Shown here in pieces: positions 38,668 to 46,983 of a stretch of DNA of 64,000 bases. The notes beneath the pieces are model-generated. The model was given only the letters and a program-made list of their open reading frames with translations. It did not search any database and was not told the DNA's origin. This DNA comes from Planctobacterium marinum (GTDB lineage Bacteria; Pseudomonadota; Gammaproteobacteria; Enterobacterales; Alteromonadaceae). Position numbers and translations under genes: made by a program. Where the stretch lies: positions 62,001 through 126,000 of the forward strand of contig NZ_AP027272.1 in NCBI RefSeq assembly GCF_036322805.1, read 5' to 3'. Positions within the stretch are counted from its first letter, which is position 1. The number at the start of each line of letters is the position of its first letter.

Positions 38668-39576
38668 ATGTTTCCAGAAAAGTCCAAAATACTCATTGTT
38701 GATGATGAAAAGAGCAACCTCAGGCTCTTGTCGGAACTGATTGCTAAAGAGGCGGATATTATGCTGGCTAAGAGTGGGCAGCAAGCATTAGAGAAAGCTA
38801 ATAAGGCTCAGCCTGACGTGATCTTATTGGATGTAGTGATGCCCGACATGGATGGCTTTGAAGTCTTACAGAAACTTAAAAATAACCCTGCAACAAGACT
38901 GATACCTGTGATTTTTATTACCGGTTTAACAGATGTAAAATTTGAAGAAAAAGGCTTGGCTCTTGGAGCGAGCGATTACATTATAAAGCCTATTCACGAA
39001 CAACTGGTTAAAGCGAGAATTAAGCTGCATCTGCAGTTGGTAAAGCAGCGGAATTTACTGGAAAAAGTCGCGTTGGTTGATCCATTGACCGATTTGCCGA
39101 ATAGAAAGAGATATGAAGAAGTGGCAAACCTGGAATGGCGTGCCGCCGTGCGACATAGCTCATGGTTTTCGTTAGCGTTATTTAACGTAGATGGTTTCAA
39201 GTCCTTCAATGAAAAGTTTGGTTATGCAGCGGGTGACGAGGCGTTGTCGAAAATCGCGTTGGCCTTGTCGTCACAGTTACAAAGATCCAGAGATTTTATC
39301 GCCAGATTTTCTGGCCAGGAGTTTGTTATCTTACTACCGGGAAGTGATCCTGAAGGGGCCATCACGCCTATTGAAAAGTGCAAGAGTGCTTTGGGTAGTC
39401 TACAAATTCCTTCGGCAATCGCCGGTAGTGACTATCTCACTGCTTCTGTGGCAGGAGCGTCTATCATTCCCGGCATGTCAGATTCCATTGATACTTTGCT
39501 TTTCACCGTCGCCAAACAGCTGAGTACCATGCAGCAGCACAGTCCTAATCAGATTAGCTGGCAGCAACCAAGGTGA
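38668..39576 (+). CDS. Response regulator with degenerate GGDEF domain
   Basis: A 302-residue protein. An N-terminal receiver domain (phospho-acceptor Asp55 in LLDVVMPDMDG) joins a GGDEF-type domain (from VDPLTDLPNR, about residue 132). The metal- and substrate-binding half FNVDGFKSFNEKFG is kept, but the signature loop reads ARFSGQEFVIL (residues 215-219 SGQEF instead of GGDEF). The acidic residue normally at the third position is Gln217, so cyclic di-GMP synthesis is doubtful. It may act as a phosphorylation-controlled binding protein. It lies 19 bases after the giant kinase and 4 bases before the second hybrid kinase. Confidence 0.88.
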   Translation: MFPEKSKILIVDDEKSNLRLLSELIAKEADIMLAKSGQQALEKANKAQPDVILLDVVMPDMDGFEVLQKLKNNPATRLIPVIFITGLTDVKFEEKGLALGASDYIIKPIHEQLVKARIKLHLQLVKQRNLLEKVALVDPLTDLPNRKRYEEVANLEWRAAVRHSSWFSLALFNVDGFKSFNEKFGYAAGDEALSKIALALSSQLQRSRDFIARFSGQEFVILLPGSDPEGAITPIEKCKSALGSLQIPSAIAGSDYLTASVAGASIIPGMSDSIDTLLFTVAKQLSTMQQHSPNQISWQQPR

Positions 39577-39580
39577 GCTT

Positions 39581-41455
39581 GTGGCCAGGTTAAACATTTC
39601 CCCGGAAAAACCGAGAATTCTTATTATCGATGATGAGAAATCTAATTTAAAAATTCTTACCGATTTATTATCCACAGACGCGGATGTCTCGGTGGCAAAA
39701 AGTGCGGAGCAGGGGCTGTGGAAAGCGAAAAAATTCCAGCCTGATCTCATTCTGTTGGATATTATCATGCCTGACGTTGATGGCTTTGAAACCCTGAAAC
39801 GACTTAAGAATGAGCCTGATCTCAATGAAGTTTCGGTAATATTTATTACTGGGCTGGATACTGCAGATAATGAAAAGTATGGCCTTGACCTGGGCGCTTT
39901 AGATTATATTCGCAAGCCTTTTAATGCGGCTGTGGTTAAATCTCGTATTGCCACTCATCTAAAGCTAATACAGCAAACCAAAGAATTAAGGAAACTATCG
40001 GTCAAGCTGCGGGAAGCTGATGAAGCTAAGAGTCGCTTCCTTGCCAATATGAGCCATGAAATTCGAACCCCGCTTACTTCGATAATCGGTTATGCAGAGT
40101 TGCTTAAGAAGAATGAAATTTCAGGCATGGCCAGTGAACAGGCGGTAGATATTATCGCCACCAGTGGTAATCATTTACTAAACCTGATCAATGATATTTT
40201 AGATATTTCTAAAATAGAAGCTGAGAAACTGGAGTTAGAATCGGTCTCATGCCTGTTGCCCGTATTGCTGGAAGAGGTTTTTGCCCTCATCAAACCCAAA
40301 ATTGAATTGAAGAAGTTAGGCTTTGATTTAGAGCTACAATTTCCCATTCCCTCGCATATCATCACTGATCCCACACGTTTGAAACAGGTGCTCATCAATT
40401 TACTGAACAACGCAATTAAGTTTACCGAAAAGGGCTCAGTTAAGCTCATTGTCTGTGCAAGTAATGAGTTGATGAAGTTTAATGTCGTAGATACGGGTGT
40501 GGGAATTAGTAAAGAACAACAGGCGCGGATATTCAGCGCATTCGAGCAGGCTGATGTATCGGTGACAAGGCAGTTTGGCGGTACAGGCCTTGGGTTGAAT
40601 ATTTCTAAATACCTGACCACTAGACTGGGTGGTGATTTATCTGTCAGCAGCGTGCCGGGGGTTGGTAGTGACTTTGAAGCCAGTATTACCCTTTGTCCTG
40701 GAGATGAGGCTCAGTCTATTAACAATGAAACTGACTACGCCAAAGTGATCCATAGCCAAAAAGTACGTCAAGCCACCAATGTACAGTTATCCGGTAAGAT
40801 ATTATTAGCTGAAGATCAAAAAGAGCTCCGAATGCTTCTAACCATGATGCTCAGCAAATTGGGCTTGGACGTTACTGCGGTAGAGAATGGCTTGCAGCTG
40901 GTGCAGCAGGCACAACTACAAGACTACGATTTGGTACTCTCTGACATTCACATGCCTGAGATGGGAGGAGAGGAAGCCATCGCTCTGTTATTGGATGCCG
41001 GGATCAATGTACCTACCATAGCTCTGACAGCCAATGCGATGAAGCACGAAGTGGAGAATTATTTGAATAAAGGCTTCACTGATCATTTGAGTAAACCGAT
41101 TCAGCGCAACGAGTTTATACGAAAACTGGCTCTTTACTTAGGCAAAGACGACGATGTTAAGGTTGATTCAGAGTTTCAAGATGACATGAAGGTACGCTTC
41201 GTCGAACAGTTTAAGAATAGTTTACCCTCAAGGTTAGAAGTATTAGAAAACGCGTTTTTTGCCCAAGATTGGCGAGCTATGACACTGCTTGCTCATAGCC
41301 TTAAGGGAAGCTCGCTGTCATTTTCGCTGCATCAAATCAGTGAATTAAGTATGGACATAGAAGCACTAGCGACAGCCGCTGAAGTGAATAACAGTCGAGC
41401 CAATGAACTTGCAGATGTATTGTTAAAATTAAAGTCTGTAATAGAAGAGCTATAG
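39581..41455 (+). CDS. Hybrid histidine kinase: REC-HK-REC-Hpt
   Basis: Soluble 624-residue kinase with no membrane segment. The N-terminal receiver (Asp60, LLDIIMPDVDG) is followed by a coiled linker, a dimerisation/phosphotransfer domain ([13 protein letters not shown], His159), a GHKL ATPase (INLLNNAIKFT, DTGVGIS, GGTGLGLNI), a second receiver (Asp455, LSDIHMPEMGG) and a C-terminal Hpt (LAHSLKGSS, His572). An N-terminal receiver suggests it is controlled by an upstream phosphorelay, plausibly the giant kinase two genes earlier. The start is a GTG at 39581. The 3' end overlaps a convergent small gene by 6 bases. Confidence 0.92.
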   Translation: MARLNISPEKPRILIIDDEKSNLKILTDLLSTDADVSVAKSAEQGLWKAKKFQPDLILLDIIMPDVDGFETLKRLKNEPDLNEVSVIFITGLDTADNEKYGLDLGALDYIRKPFNAAVVKSRIATHLKLIQQTKELRKLSVKLREADEAKSRFLANMSHEIRTPLTSIIGYAELLKKNEISGMASEQAVDIIATSGNHLLNLINDILDISKIEAEKLELESVSCLLPVLLEEVFALIKPKIELKKLGFDLELQFPIPSHIITDPTRLKQVLINLLNNAIKFTEKGSVKLIVCASNELMKFNVVDTGVGISKEQQARIFSAFEQADVSVTRQFGGTGLGLNISKYLTTRLGGDLSVSSVPGVGSDFEASITLCPGDEAQSINNETDYAKVIHSQKVRQATNVQLSGKILLAEDQKELRMLLTMMLSKLGLDVTAVENGLQLVQQAQLQDYDLVLSDIHMPEMGGEEAIALLLDAGINVPTIALTANAMKHEVENYLNKGFTDHLSKPIQRNEFIRKLALYLGKDDDVKVDSEFQDDMKVRFVEQFKNSLPSRLEVLENAFFAQDWRAMTLLAHSLKGSSLSFSLHQISELSMDIEALATAAEVNNSRANELADVLLKLKSVIEEL

Positions 41456-41707
41456 CTTTTTATCACGCTTTTGCTTGGCGTTAAGGTGAAAGGCGCTTTT
41501 CAAACGAAAGCGCAATATGCCGATGTAGCCATAGGCTGAGAATAGTCCGCCCGCGAGCAGTAATATCAGGCCTGGAATTTGCCACCAGGCCTGCCAGCGA
41601 TACCCTACCAGGATAAAAAGCACACCCACAACAAACACCAATAAGCCTTTTTTGAAGCTTAGCCAGTACCTGTGCAGAGTTATCCGCTCGACATCAGTGA
41701 GAGACAC
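41450..41707 (-). CDS. Small hypothetical membrane protein downstream of nfuA
   Basis: Probable 85-residue inner-membrane protein with two hydrophobic segments (GLLVFVVGVLFILVGYRW and IPGLILLLAGGLFSAYGYIGIL) and a very basic C-terminus (LNAKQKRDKKL). The open frame extends further upstream into nfuA, but that part is unlike protein. The GTG at 41707, 11 bases after the nfuA stop, is the likely start. It is therefore probably co-transcribed with nfuA. No known family. Confidence 0.55.
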   Translation of the reverse strand: MSLTDVERITLHRYWLSFKKGLLVFVVGVLFILVGYRWQAWWQIPGLILLLAGGLFSAYGYIGILRFRLKSAFHLNAKQKRDKKL

Positions 41708-41718
41708 GGGAGAAGGCC

Positions 41719-42294
41719 TTAATAGTAGGAGTGTTCGCCTGCCTCGTGTTCTGTCGCATCTCTCACCCCTTTTAACTCTGGGAATTGCTCCAGCATTTGT
41801 TTTTCGATACCTTCTTTGAGCGTTACGTCCACCATCGAGCAGCCATTGCAACCACCGCCGAATTGCAGCAGCGCAAAACCATCATCAGTGATGTCCATCA
41901 ACATTACCTGGCCGCCATGGCTGGCCAGTTGCGGATTGATTTCAGATACTAGCATGTATTCGATTCGTTCCTTTAATGGCGCATCTTCAGCAACTTTACG
42001 TGCCTTAGCATTAGGTGCTTTCAGTGTCAGCTGAGAGCCCATTTGATCCGTAACGAAATCAATTTCGGCTTCTTCTAGATAAGGGGCACTTTCCAGATCA
42101 ACGATGGCATCAAAGCCATCGAAGGAAAGATGTGTATCACTATCTTCAACCGCGTCCGCCGGACAGTAGGAAACACCACATTCCGCAGAGGCCGTGCCAG
42201 GGTTTATCACGAATACTCTAATGTTGGTTTTTTCTGGTTGAGATTCCAGTAATTTGCGAAAGTGACTTTGCGCAGACTCAGAAATATTAATCAT
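41719..42294 (-). CDS. nfuA: Fe-S biogenesis protein NfuA
   Basis: Carrier that binds a [4Fe-4S] cluster and passes it to target enzymes, important under iron limitation and oxidative stress. With the ATG at 42294 it has 191 residues, exactly the E. coli length. An upstream in-frame start would add 13 residues and is not favoured. An N-terminal degenerate A-type domain (MINISESAQ onwards) is followed by the Nfu domain with the CxxC motif [15 protein letters not shown] perfect palindrome resembling an IscR site lies 42-66 bases upstream. Confidence 0.96.
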   Translation of the reverse strand: MINISESAQSHFRKLLESQPEKTNIRVFVINPGTASAECGVSYCPADAVEDSDTHLSFDGFDAIVDLESAPYLEEAEIDFVTDQMGSQLTLKAPNAKARKVAEDAPLKERIEYMLVSEINPQLASHGGQVMLMDITDDGFALLQFGGGCNGCSMVDVTLKEGIEKQMLEQFPELKGVRDATEHEAGEHSYY

Positions 42295-42335
42295 CTCGAC
42301 AACCTTAATGTAAACTAAGAATGATTCTAACAAAA

Positions 42336-42360
42336 ATACTTGAGTAAAACACTCAAGTAT
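42336..42360. promoter_or_regulatory. Perfect palindrome, candidate IscR-type operator
   Basis: The arms ATACTTGAGT (42336-42345) and ACTCAAGTAT (42351-42360) are exact inverted repeats around AAAAC. The 25-base layout and the ATACTTGA/TCAAGTAT half-sites resemble the type 1 IscR binding motif. The site lies between the divergent nfuA and M14 peptidase genes. It is placed to overlap the nfuA -35 region. Confidence 0.6.
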
Positions 42361-42439
42361 TAAGCTCTTTTAGACATTTTTTGCCTAACAGAAAAGATTC
42401 CCTTATGGTAAAGGCAACGATAAAAAGGCCCGATAATCA

Positions 42440-45025
42440 ATGATATTAAGATTTTTCCTGTTCTGTACGTTACTCATTACAGCTCGCTTTGTGCACGCGG
42501 ATATGTCGCAAATCTATAGCAGCGATTTACAATATTTACCTGGCAATGTGCAATATGACCCGCAAATTCCATTACCGCAAGAGGTATTAGGTTACCCGGT
42601 GGGCGCCTGGCATGTCAGGCATGATCAACTGCTAAACTATCTATATTTGTTAGCTGAAAAATCAGACCGCATAAGCATAAAAGAGATTGGTAAAACCCAT
42701 GAAGCCCGCAAGTTGGTGCATTTGTATATCAGTACCCCACAGAATTTGGCGAACTTGCCATCGATTCAACAAACCCATCAAAAAAATTGGTTAATGCATG
42801 ACAGCAAGCGGGATCTCTCGGGTTTTCCGCTGGTATTGTGGATGGGCTACAGCATTCACGGGGATGAGCCTAGTGGCTCCAATGCGGCACTTTTGCTGGC
42901 TTATTACCTGGCCGCGGCGCAAGGAGAGGAAGTAACAAAATTGCTGGATAAGAGCGTGGTTATTCTGGACCCTTCTCTGAATCCTGATGGTTTATCTCGT
43001 TTTGCTCATTGGGCAAATTCTCATAAAAGTAAAAACCTGGTGGCAGACCCACAAAATCGAGAGCATCAACAAGCCTGGCCATCGGCTCGTACGAATCACT
43101 ACTGGTTTGACCTCAATAGAGATTGGTTACTACTCACTCACCCGGAGTCACGTGCCAGAATTGAACAGTTTCAGCAATGGAGACCACATGTACTTACTGA
43201 CTTTCATGAAATGGGTACCAATAGTAGTTACTTTTTCCAACCCGGAATCCCTTCAAGGACGAACCCTCATACGCCGCAAGAAAATATTGAGCTAACTAAT
43301 CAATTGGCTAAGTTTCATGCCAAGGCATTAGATAAAGATAAGCGTCTGTATTTTACGCAAGAGGCTTTCGATGATTTTTACTATGGAAAAGGGTCCACCT
43401 ATCCTGATGCCCATGGCAGTATTGGCATTCTGTTCGAACAGGCTAGTTCCAGAGGCCACCTCCAGGAATCAGAAAATGGCCTGTTATCCTTTTCTCAAAC
43501 AATTCAAAATCAGTTTAATTTGAGCTTATCAACGCTTGAAGGCGCCATGAGTAATAAGGCCGCTCTTTTGGACTATCAGGAGGGTTTTGCACGCAATACT
43601 GTCGAGCTGGCGCTGGATGATGATGTTGCCGGTTATATGGTAACGCCAGGTAGCGATACCAGTCGTTTTGCCTATTTTCTGGACCTTTTGGCTCGCCATC
43701 AAATCGAAATTTATCCGCTCAACAGTAATGTTAAATTAGATGACAAAACCTTTGTGGCTGGAGAGAGCTTCTTTGTGCCCGGCAGACAAGCTCAATACCG
43801 CTTGGTGAAATCGCTATTTTCCGGTCAAAAACGCTTCAAGGACAATACCTTTTACGACGTCTCTAATTGGAATATTGCGCTGGCTTTTAACTATGAATTT
43901 GATGTGGTGGAAAAAAGTCGCTGGCGCAAAGTTCCGTTTGCCAAACAAGCCATAAAGGAGCTGCAAGTAAAATCGCCTTTGGCAGATTCCGAAGTTGTCG
44001 CCTGGGCATTCAATTGGAATGACTCAGATGCACCGGCATTATTGCAGTTTTTGCTGCAACAAGGAGCTCATGTAAAGCAGTCTGGGAAAGCATTTACAGC
44101 GGTGACCTTAGATGGTGAGTTTGCCTTCTTACCCGGTGCCGTTGTGCTTCCTATGGGATTTAAACAGCCTGGCGATATTACCGGATCACTGATTGCTAAA
44201 GCAGCCCAACTCAATATTAAGTTACATGGCTTAACTACTGGCTTGACGCCGCAAGGCGTGGATTTGGGGAGTCGCTATGTAAACACCGTTACCGAGCCGG
44301 AAATACTGTTGCTCGGCGGTCGTGGGGTTTCACAATATGAGGCTGGAGAAGTATGGCATTACCTTGACCAGTTTGTGGGCTTAGCACCGAGTATTGTTGA
44401 TATTCAGCGCTTGGGGAGAATTGATCTGGAGCGCTACAGTCACATTATTGCTGTAGATGGTAACTACGCAACGATTTCAGAAAAAGACACCAAGCGTATC
44501 CAGCACTGGATTGAGCAAGGAGGCGTGTTAATCACACAGAAGCGCGCCGCTATCTGGGCTGCGGAACAAGATTGGTTGGCTGCTAAATTCAAGGACAAAG
44601 AGGCAGTAGATTCGGCATTTGATACGGCAAATTTAAGTTTTGCAGACCAAGAAAGCCTGGATGGTAAAAAAAGAGTGGCTGGCGCGGTATTCAATACCAA
44701 TGTTGATTTAAGTCATCCCCTGTTATTCGGTTTTGACAAACCCCAATTACCAGTATTTCGCAATAGCACTGTGATCATGAGAAGACCTACTCAGCCTTTC
44801 ATCAATCCCATTGTTTATCAAAAAATGCCACTTTTGGCTGGATATACTTCAGATGAAGTAGAGCAGCTGCTGGCCGATAGCGCGATGGCTATAGCCCACC
44901 AAAAAGGTGAGGGTAGGGTGATAGCGTTTGCTGACAATGTCAGCTTCCGAGGCTATTGGTTAGGCACCCGTCGATTATTATCCAATGCCATCTATCTGAG
45001 CAGTTTCATTGATGTTGAAGGCTAA
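42440..45025 (+). CDS. Secreted M14 family metallocarboxypeptidase-like protein
   Basis: An 861-residue exported zinc peptidase. A signal peptide (RFFLFCTLLITARFVHA) is followed by the M14 domain. The metal site is IHGDEPSG (H-x2-E), with the third ligand probably further on in LTDFHEMG, and the catalytic glutamate is in GILFEQASSRGH. The C-terminal half contains a class-I-glutamine-amidotransferase-like domain (PEILLLGGRGVSQYEAGE, then GGVLITQKRAAIW), a combination known in large marine bacterial M14 proteins. It probably degrades peptides for nutrition. It is divergent from nfuA. Confidence 0.85.
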   Translation: MILRFFLFCTLLITARFVHADMSQIYSSDLQYLPGNVQYDPQIPLPQEVLGYPVGAWHVRHDQLLNYLYLLAEKSDRISIKEIGKTHEARKLVHLYISTPQNLANLPSIQQTHQKNWLMHDSKRDLSGFPLVLWMGYSIHGDEPSGSNAALLLAYYLAAAQGEEVTKLLDKSVVILDPSLNPDGLSRFAHWANSHKSKNLVADPQNREHQQAWPSARTNHYWFDLNRDWLLLTHPESRARIEQFQQWRPHVLTDFHEMGTNSSYFFQPGIPSRTNPHTPQENIELTNQLAKFHAKALDKDKRLYFTQEAFDDFYYGKGSTYPDAHGSIGILFEQASSRGHLQESENGLLSFSQTIQNQFNLSLSTLEGAMSNKAALLDYQEGFARNTVELALDDDVAGYMVTPGSDTSRFAYFLDLLARHQIEIYPLNSNVKLDDKTFVAGESFFVPGRQAQYRLVKSLFSGQKRFKDNTFYDVSNWNIALAFNYEFDVVEKSRWRKVPFAKQAIKELQVKSPLADSEVVAWAFNWNDSDAPALLQFLLQQGAHVKQSGKAFTAVTLDGEFAFLPGAVVLPMGFKQPGDITGSLIAKAAQLNIKLHGLTTGLTPQGVDLGSRYVNTVTEPEILLLGGRGVSQYEAGEVWHYLDQFVGLAPSIVDIQRLGRIDLERYSHIIAVDGNYATISEKDTKRIQHWIEQGGVLITQKRAAIWAAEQDWLAAKFKDKEAVDSAFDTANLSFADQESLDGKKRVAGAVFNTNVDLSHPLLFGFDKPQLPVFRNSTVIMRRPTQPFINPIVYQKMPLLAGYTSDEVEQLLADSAMAIAHQKGEGRVIAFADNVSFRGYWLGTRRLLSNAIYLSSFIDVEG

Positions 45026-45704
45026 TCGATAAACTCCAAAGGTCAATTCTCAAGTCAGGATTGACCTTTTTTATTTGTTCGACAATACAAAGTAGCGTGG
45101 TGCCTGTAGTGATAACATCATCAAACAGTGCGATGTGACTTGTATTTTCCAGTAAACCCGGTTGCTCAATGCGAAACCTCGAAGCTGCGAGCTTTCGTCT
45201 TTCTGAGCCGCTCAGGCTTGCTTGCGGGGTGTGAAAAATCTCGCGACTGATAAGGTAGTTGCTTGTTTCCAGGGATAACCGTCTGGTCAGCTGGCTGCAG
45301 ATTAATTCTGTTTGGTTGTAGCCTCTGCGCATCCGCTTTAAGGGGGAGATGGGAACCGGAAGCAGTATTTGTGGTAGCTCATCTTCGGAATAACAGGCTA
45401 ACACTTTTTCCTCCAGCAACTTTGCTAGTGAGTTTCGTAACAGAGTTTTTTTCTTATATTTGAAGTCATTTATCAAAGACTGCAATAATCCTGCGTGAGG
45501 GCCAATACTAAGGGTATTGTATGGGCTTAATGTCTGCAGATGTTGAGTGAAGAATCGTTGGTTGTTTAAAAAAAAGGAGTGTTCACTGGCAGGGAAATGT
45601 TTGATTTGCTCGGCGCACAGCGAACAGATCGCGGTCGTTGCAGATTGCAAACAGCAATAACATTGATTGGTGCGTGCCATAAGACGTTTTAAAGAGCCGA
45701 GCAT
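45006..45704 (-). CDS. comF: ComF family phosphoribosyltransferase-like protein
   Basis: A 232-residue ComF/GntX homologue, implicated in DNA uptake and use in several bacteria. An N-terminal zinc ribbon (CYCCLQ and CSLC) precedes a PRTase-type domain with LFDDVITTGTTL (PRPP loop), LLPVPIS and RRGYNQTELI. It is divergent from bioH, the standard gammaproteobacterial arrangement, with nfuA also close by. Its 3' end overlaps the M14 peptidase gene by 20 bases and carries that gene's terminator. The start could be the Met nine codons in. Confidence 0.9.
   Translation of the reverse strand: MLGSLKRLMARTNQCYCCLQSATTAICSLCAEQIKHFPASEHSFFLNNQRFFTQHLQTLSPYNTLSIGPHAGLLQSLINDFKYKKKTLLRNSLAKLLEEKVLACYSEDELPQILLPVPISPLKRMRRGYNQTELICSQLTRRLSLETSNYLISREIFHTPQASLSGSERRKLAASRFRIEQPGLLENTSHIALFDDVITTGTTLLCIVEQIKKVNPDLRIDLWSLSISLQHQ
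45038..45072 (+). terminator. Intrinsic terminator of the M14 peptidase gene
   Basis: A 10-bp stem AAAGGTCAAT (45038-45047) / ATTGACCTTT (45060-45069) runs into TTTTTT. It begins 13 bases after the peptidase stop and lies inside the 3' coding end of the opposite comF gene. Confidence 0.8.
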
Positions 45705-45764
45705 GGATGTACCCTAAAACTGCGTCAGGTGGGGTAAAAGTATACAGGTGTTCCAGAGGTAATT

Positions 45765-46535
45765 TTGCAGTTAAAAGTACAGGATTTTAATGACACACCG
45801 GATTTGGTGTTGTTGCATGGTTGGGGCGTGAATAGCGGGGTATTTAGTAGTCTGATAGAGCGCCTTGAGCCTCTGCATCGCTTGCGTTTAGTCGATTTGC
45901 CGGGATTTGGCATGAACAACCATGTGCAAGTGCAACAGCTGAGTTTCCCCGAATATTGCCAACTGATACAAGATGTGATCCCAGCGGGGGCAACTGTGGC
46001 TGGTTGGTCTTTGGGAGGGCTGGTGGCGCAGCACATTGCTTTGCAAGACAGCACGCCCATTGCCCGACAAATCCTCATCTGTAGCAGTCCTTGTTTTCTG
46101 GAAGGCCATGACTGGCCGGGCATCAAACAGAACGTTTTACAGAGTTTTCAACAGCAATTAAAACAAGACTATATGAAGACCCTGGAACGCTTCCTGGCTA
46201 TTCAGGCGATGGGCAGCGCTACAGCCAAGGCAGACTTGCGAACTATAAGAGAACAGGTGAAAAGTGGAGGTGTTGCCAATCCGGGGGCTTTAGAACGCGG
46301 ATTATGGTTTCTTCAAACCGTTGACTTACGAGCTCAACTTGCAACCAATTCAATTCCAACGCTGCGAATTTTCGGTGGTAAGGACAGCCTTGTACCTGAA
46401 AAAAGTCGCCGTGTTATTGAGTTATTGCACCCCGGGGCCGATTACCACACCTTTGATAAAGCATCTCATGCTCCCTTTATTTCTCACACCGACCAGTTTG
46501 TTAAGATCTTTAACGACTTCTTGCTGAATATTTAG
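45765..46535 (+). CDS. bioH: Pimeloyl-ACP methyl ester carboxylesterase
   Basis: Alpha/beta hydrolase of 256 residues that frees pimeloyl-ACP for biotin synthesis. The nucleophile is Ser82 in GWSLGG, the same number as in E. coli. The acid is in FGGKDSLVP and the histidine in KASHAPF. The N-terminal LVLLHGWGVNSGVF carries the oxyanion region. The start is a TTG with AGAGGT upstream. It is divergent from comF, as in relatives. Confidence 0.94.
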   Translation: MQLKVQDFNDTPDLVLLHGWGVNSGVFSSLIERLEPLHRLRLVDLPGFGMNNHVQVQQLSFPEYCQLIQDVIPAGATVAGWSLGGLVAQHIALQDSTPIARQILICSSPCFLEGHDWPGIKQNVLQSFQQQLKQDYMKTLERFLAIQAMGSATAKADLRTIREQVKSGGVANPGALERGLWFLQTVDLRAQLATNSIPTLRIFGGKDSLVPEKSRRVIELLHPGADYHTFDKASHAPFISHTDQFVKIFNDFLLNI

Positions 46536-46644
46536 TCTATTAGGGCATAACAACGAGTGGAATAATCTCAATAAAAACTAATCAAAAGATTTATTTATTT
46601 GCTCATTTGTTTAATAATTAGACATGAGGTAATAGGAGTAGTGT

Positions 46645-46965
46645 ATGTCTTTCGATGTAAGAAATAGCGTTAACTCCGCTATTCTATCTGGTGTGATGGG
46701 TGTTCAGAAAGCCTCTGATGGTATTGCTGGCACATCAATTAGTATTGCTCAACAGCAAGCGTCGTTGCGTTCAACCAGCGAGCTGCTTTCTGATGTGGCA
46801 ACCCAACAACTTGGTGGTGTATCTAAATTACTACCCTCGGGTGGTGATTCCATGACCAGTAATTTGTTGTCACTGGTAAACAATTTGAATAATGCGCAGG
46901 CTTCGACAAAAGTTGTGGATGTGGCTAACGATACCGTTGGACGCATTATCAACGAACTCGCTTAA
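46645..46965 (+). CDS. Small helical protein resembling flagellar axial proteins
   Basis: A 106-residue protein with no signal peptide, no cysteine, and high Ser/Asn/Ala/Gln content. The pattern VNSAILSGVMGVQKASDGI followed by SISIAQQQASL resembles the N-terminal helix of flagellar axial proteins, where long heptad-like helices pack together. The second half repeats Leu-rich segments (NLLSLVNNLNNA). I do not recognise a firm family. It may belong to a small motility-related group. A good ribosome-binding site (TAGGAG) precedes the ATG. It lies 18 bases before the SprA-related gene. Confidence 0.6.
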   Translation: MSFDVRNSVNSAILSGVMGVQKASDGIAGTSISIAQQQASLRSTSELLSDVATQQLGGVSKLLPSGGDSMTSNLLSLVNNLNNAQASTKVVDVANDTVGRIINELA

Positions 46966-46983
46966 GTTTAATTCATTACTGCC

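Noticed and set aside
40171-40620. 149-codon frame antisense to the second hybrid kinase
   Set aside because: It lies opposite conserved ATPase-domain codons and has no independent evidence.
41708-41851. Upstream part of the small gene after nfuA
   Set aside because: It overlaps nfuA in another phase and is Arg-rich shadow sequence; the GTG at 41707 gives a sensible membrane protein.
45725-46126. 133-codon frame antisense to bioH
   Set aside because: bioH is certain from its catalytic residues, and the opposite frame has low-complexity, Cys/Trp-rich composition typical of a shadow.
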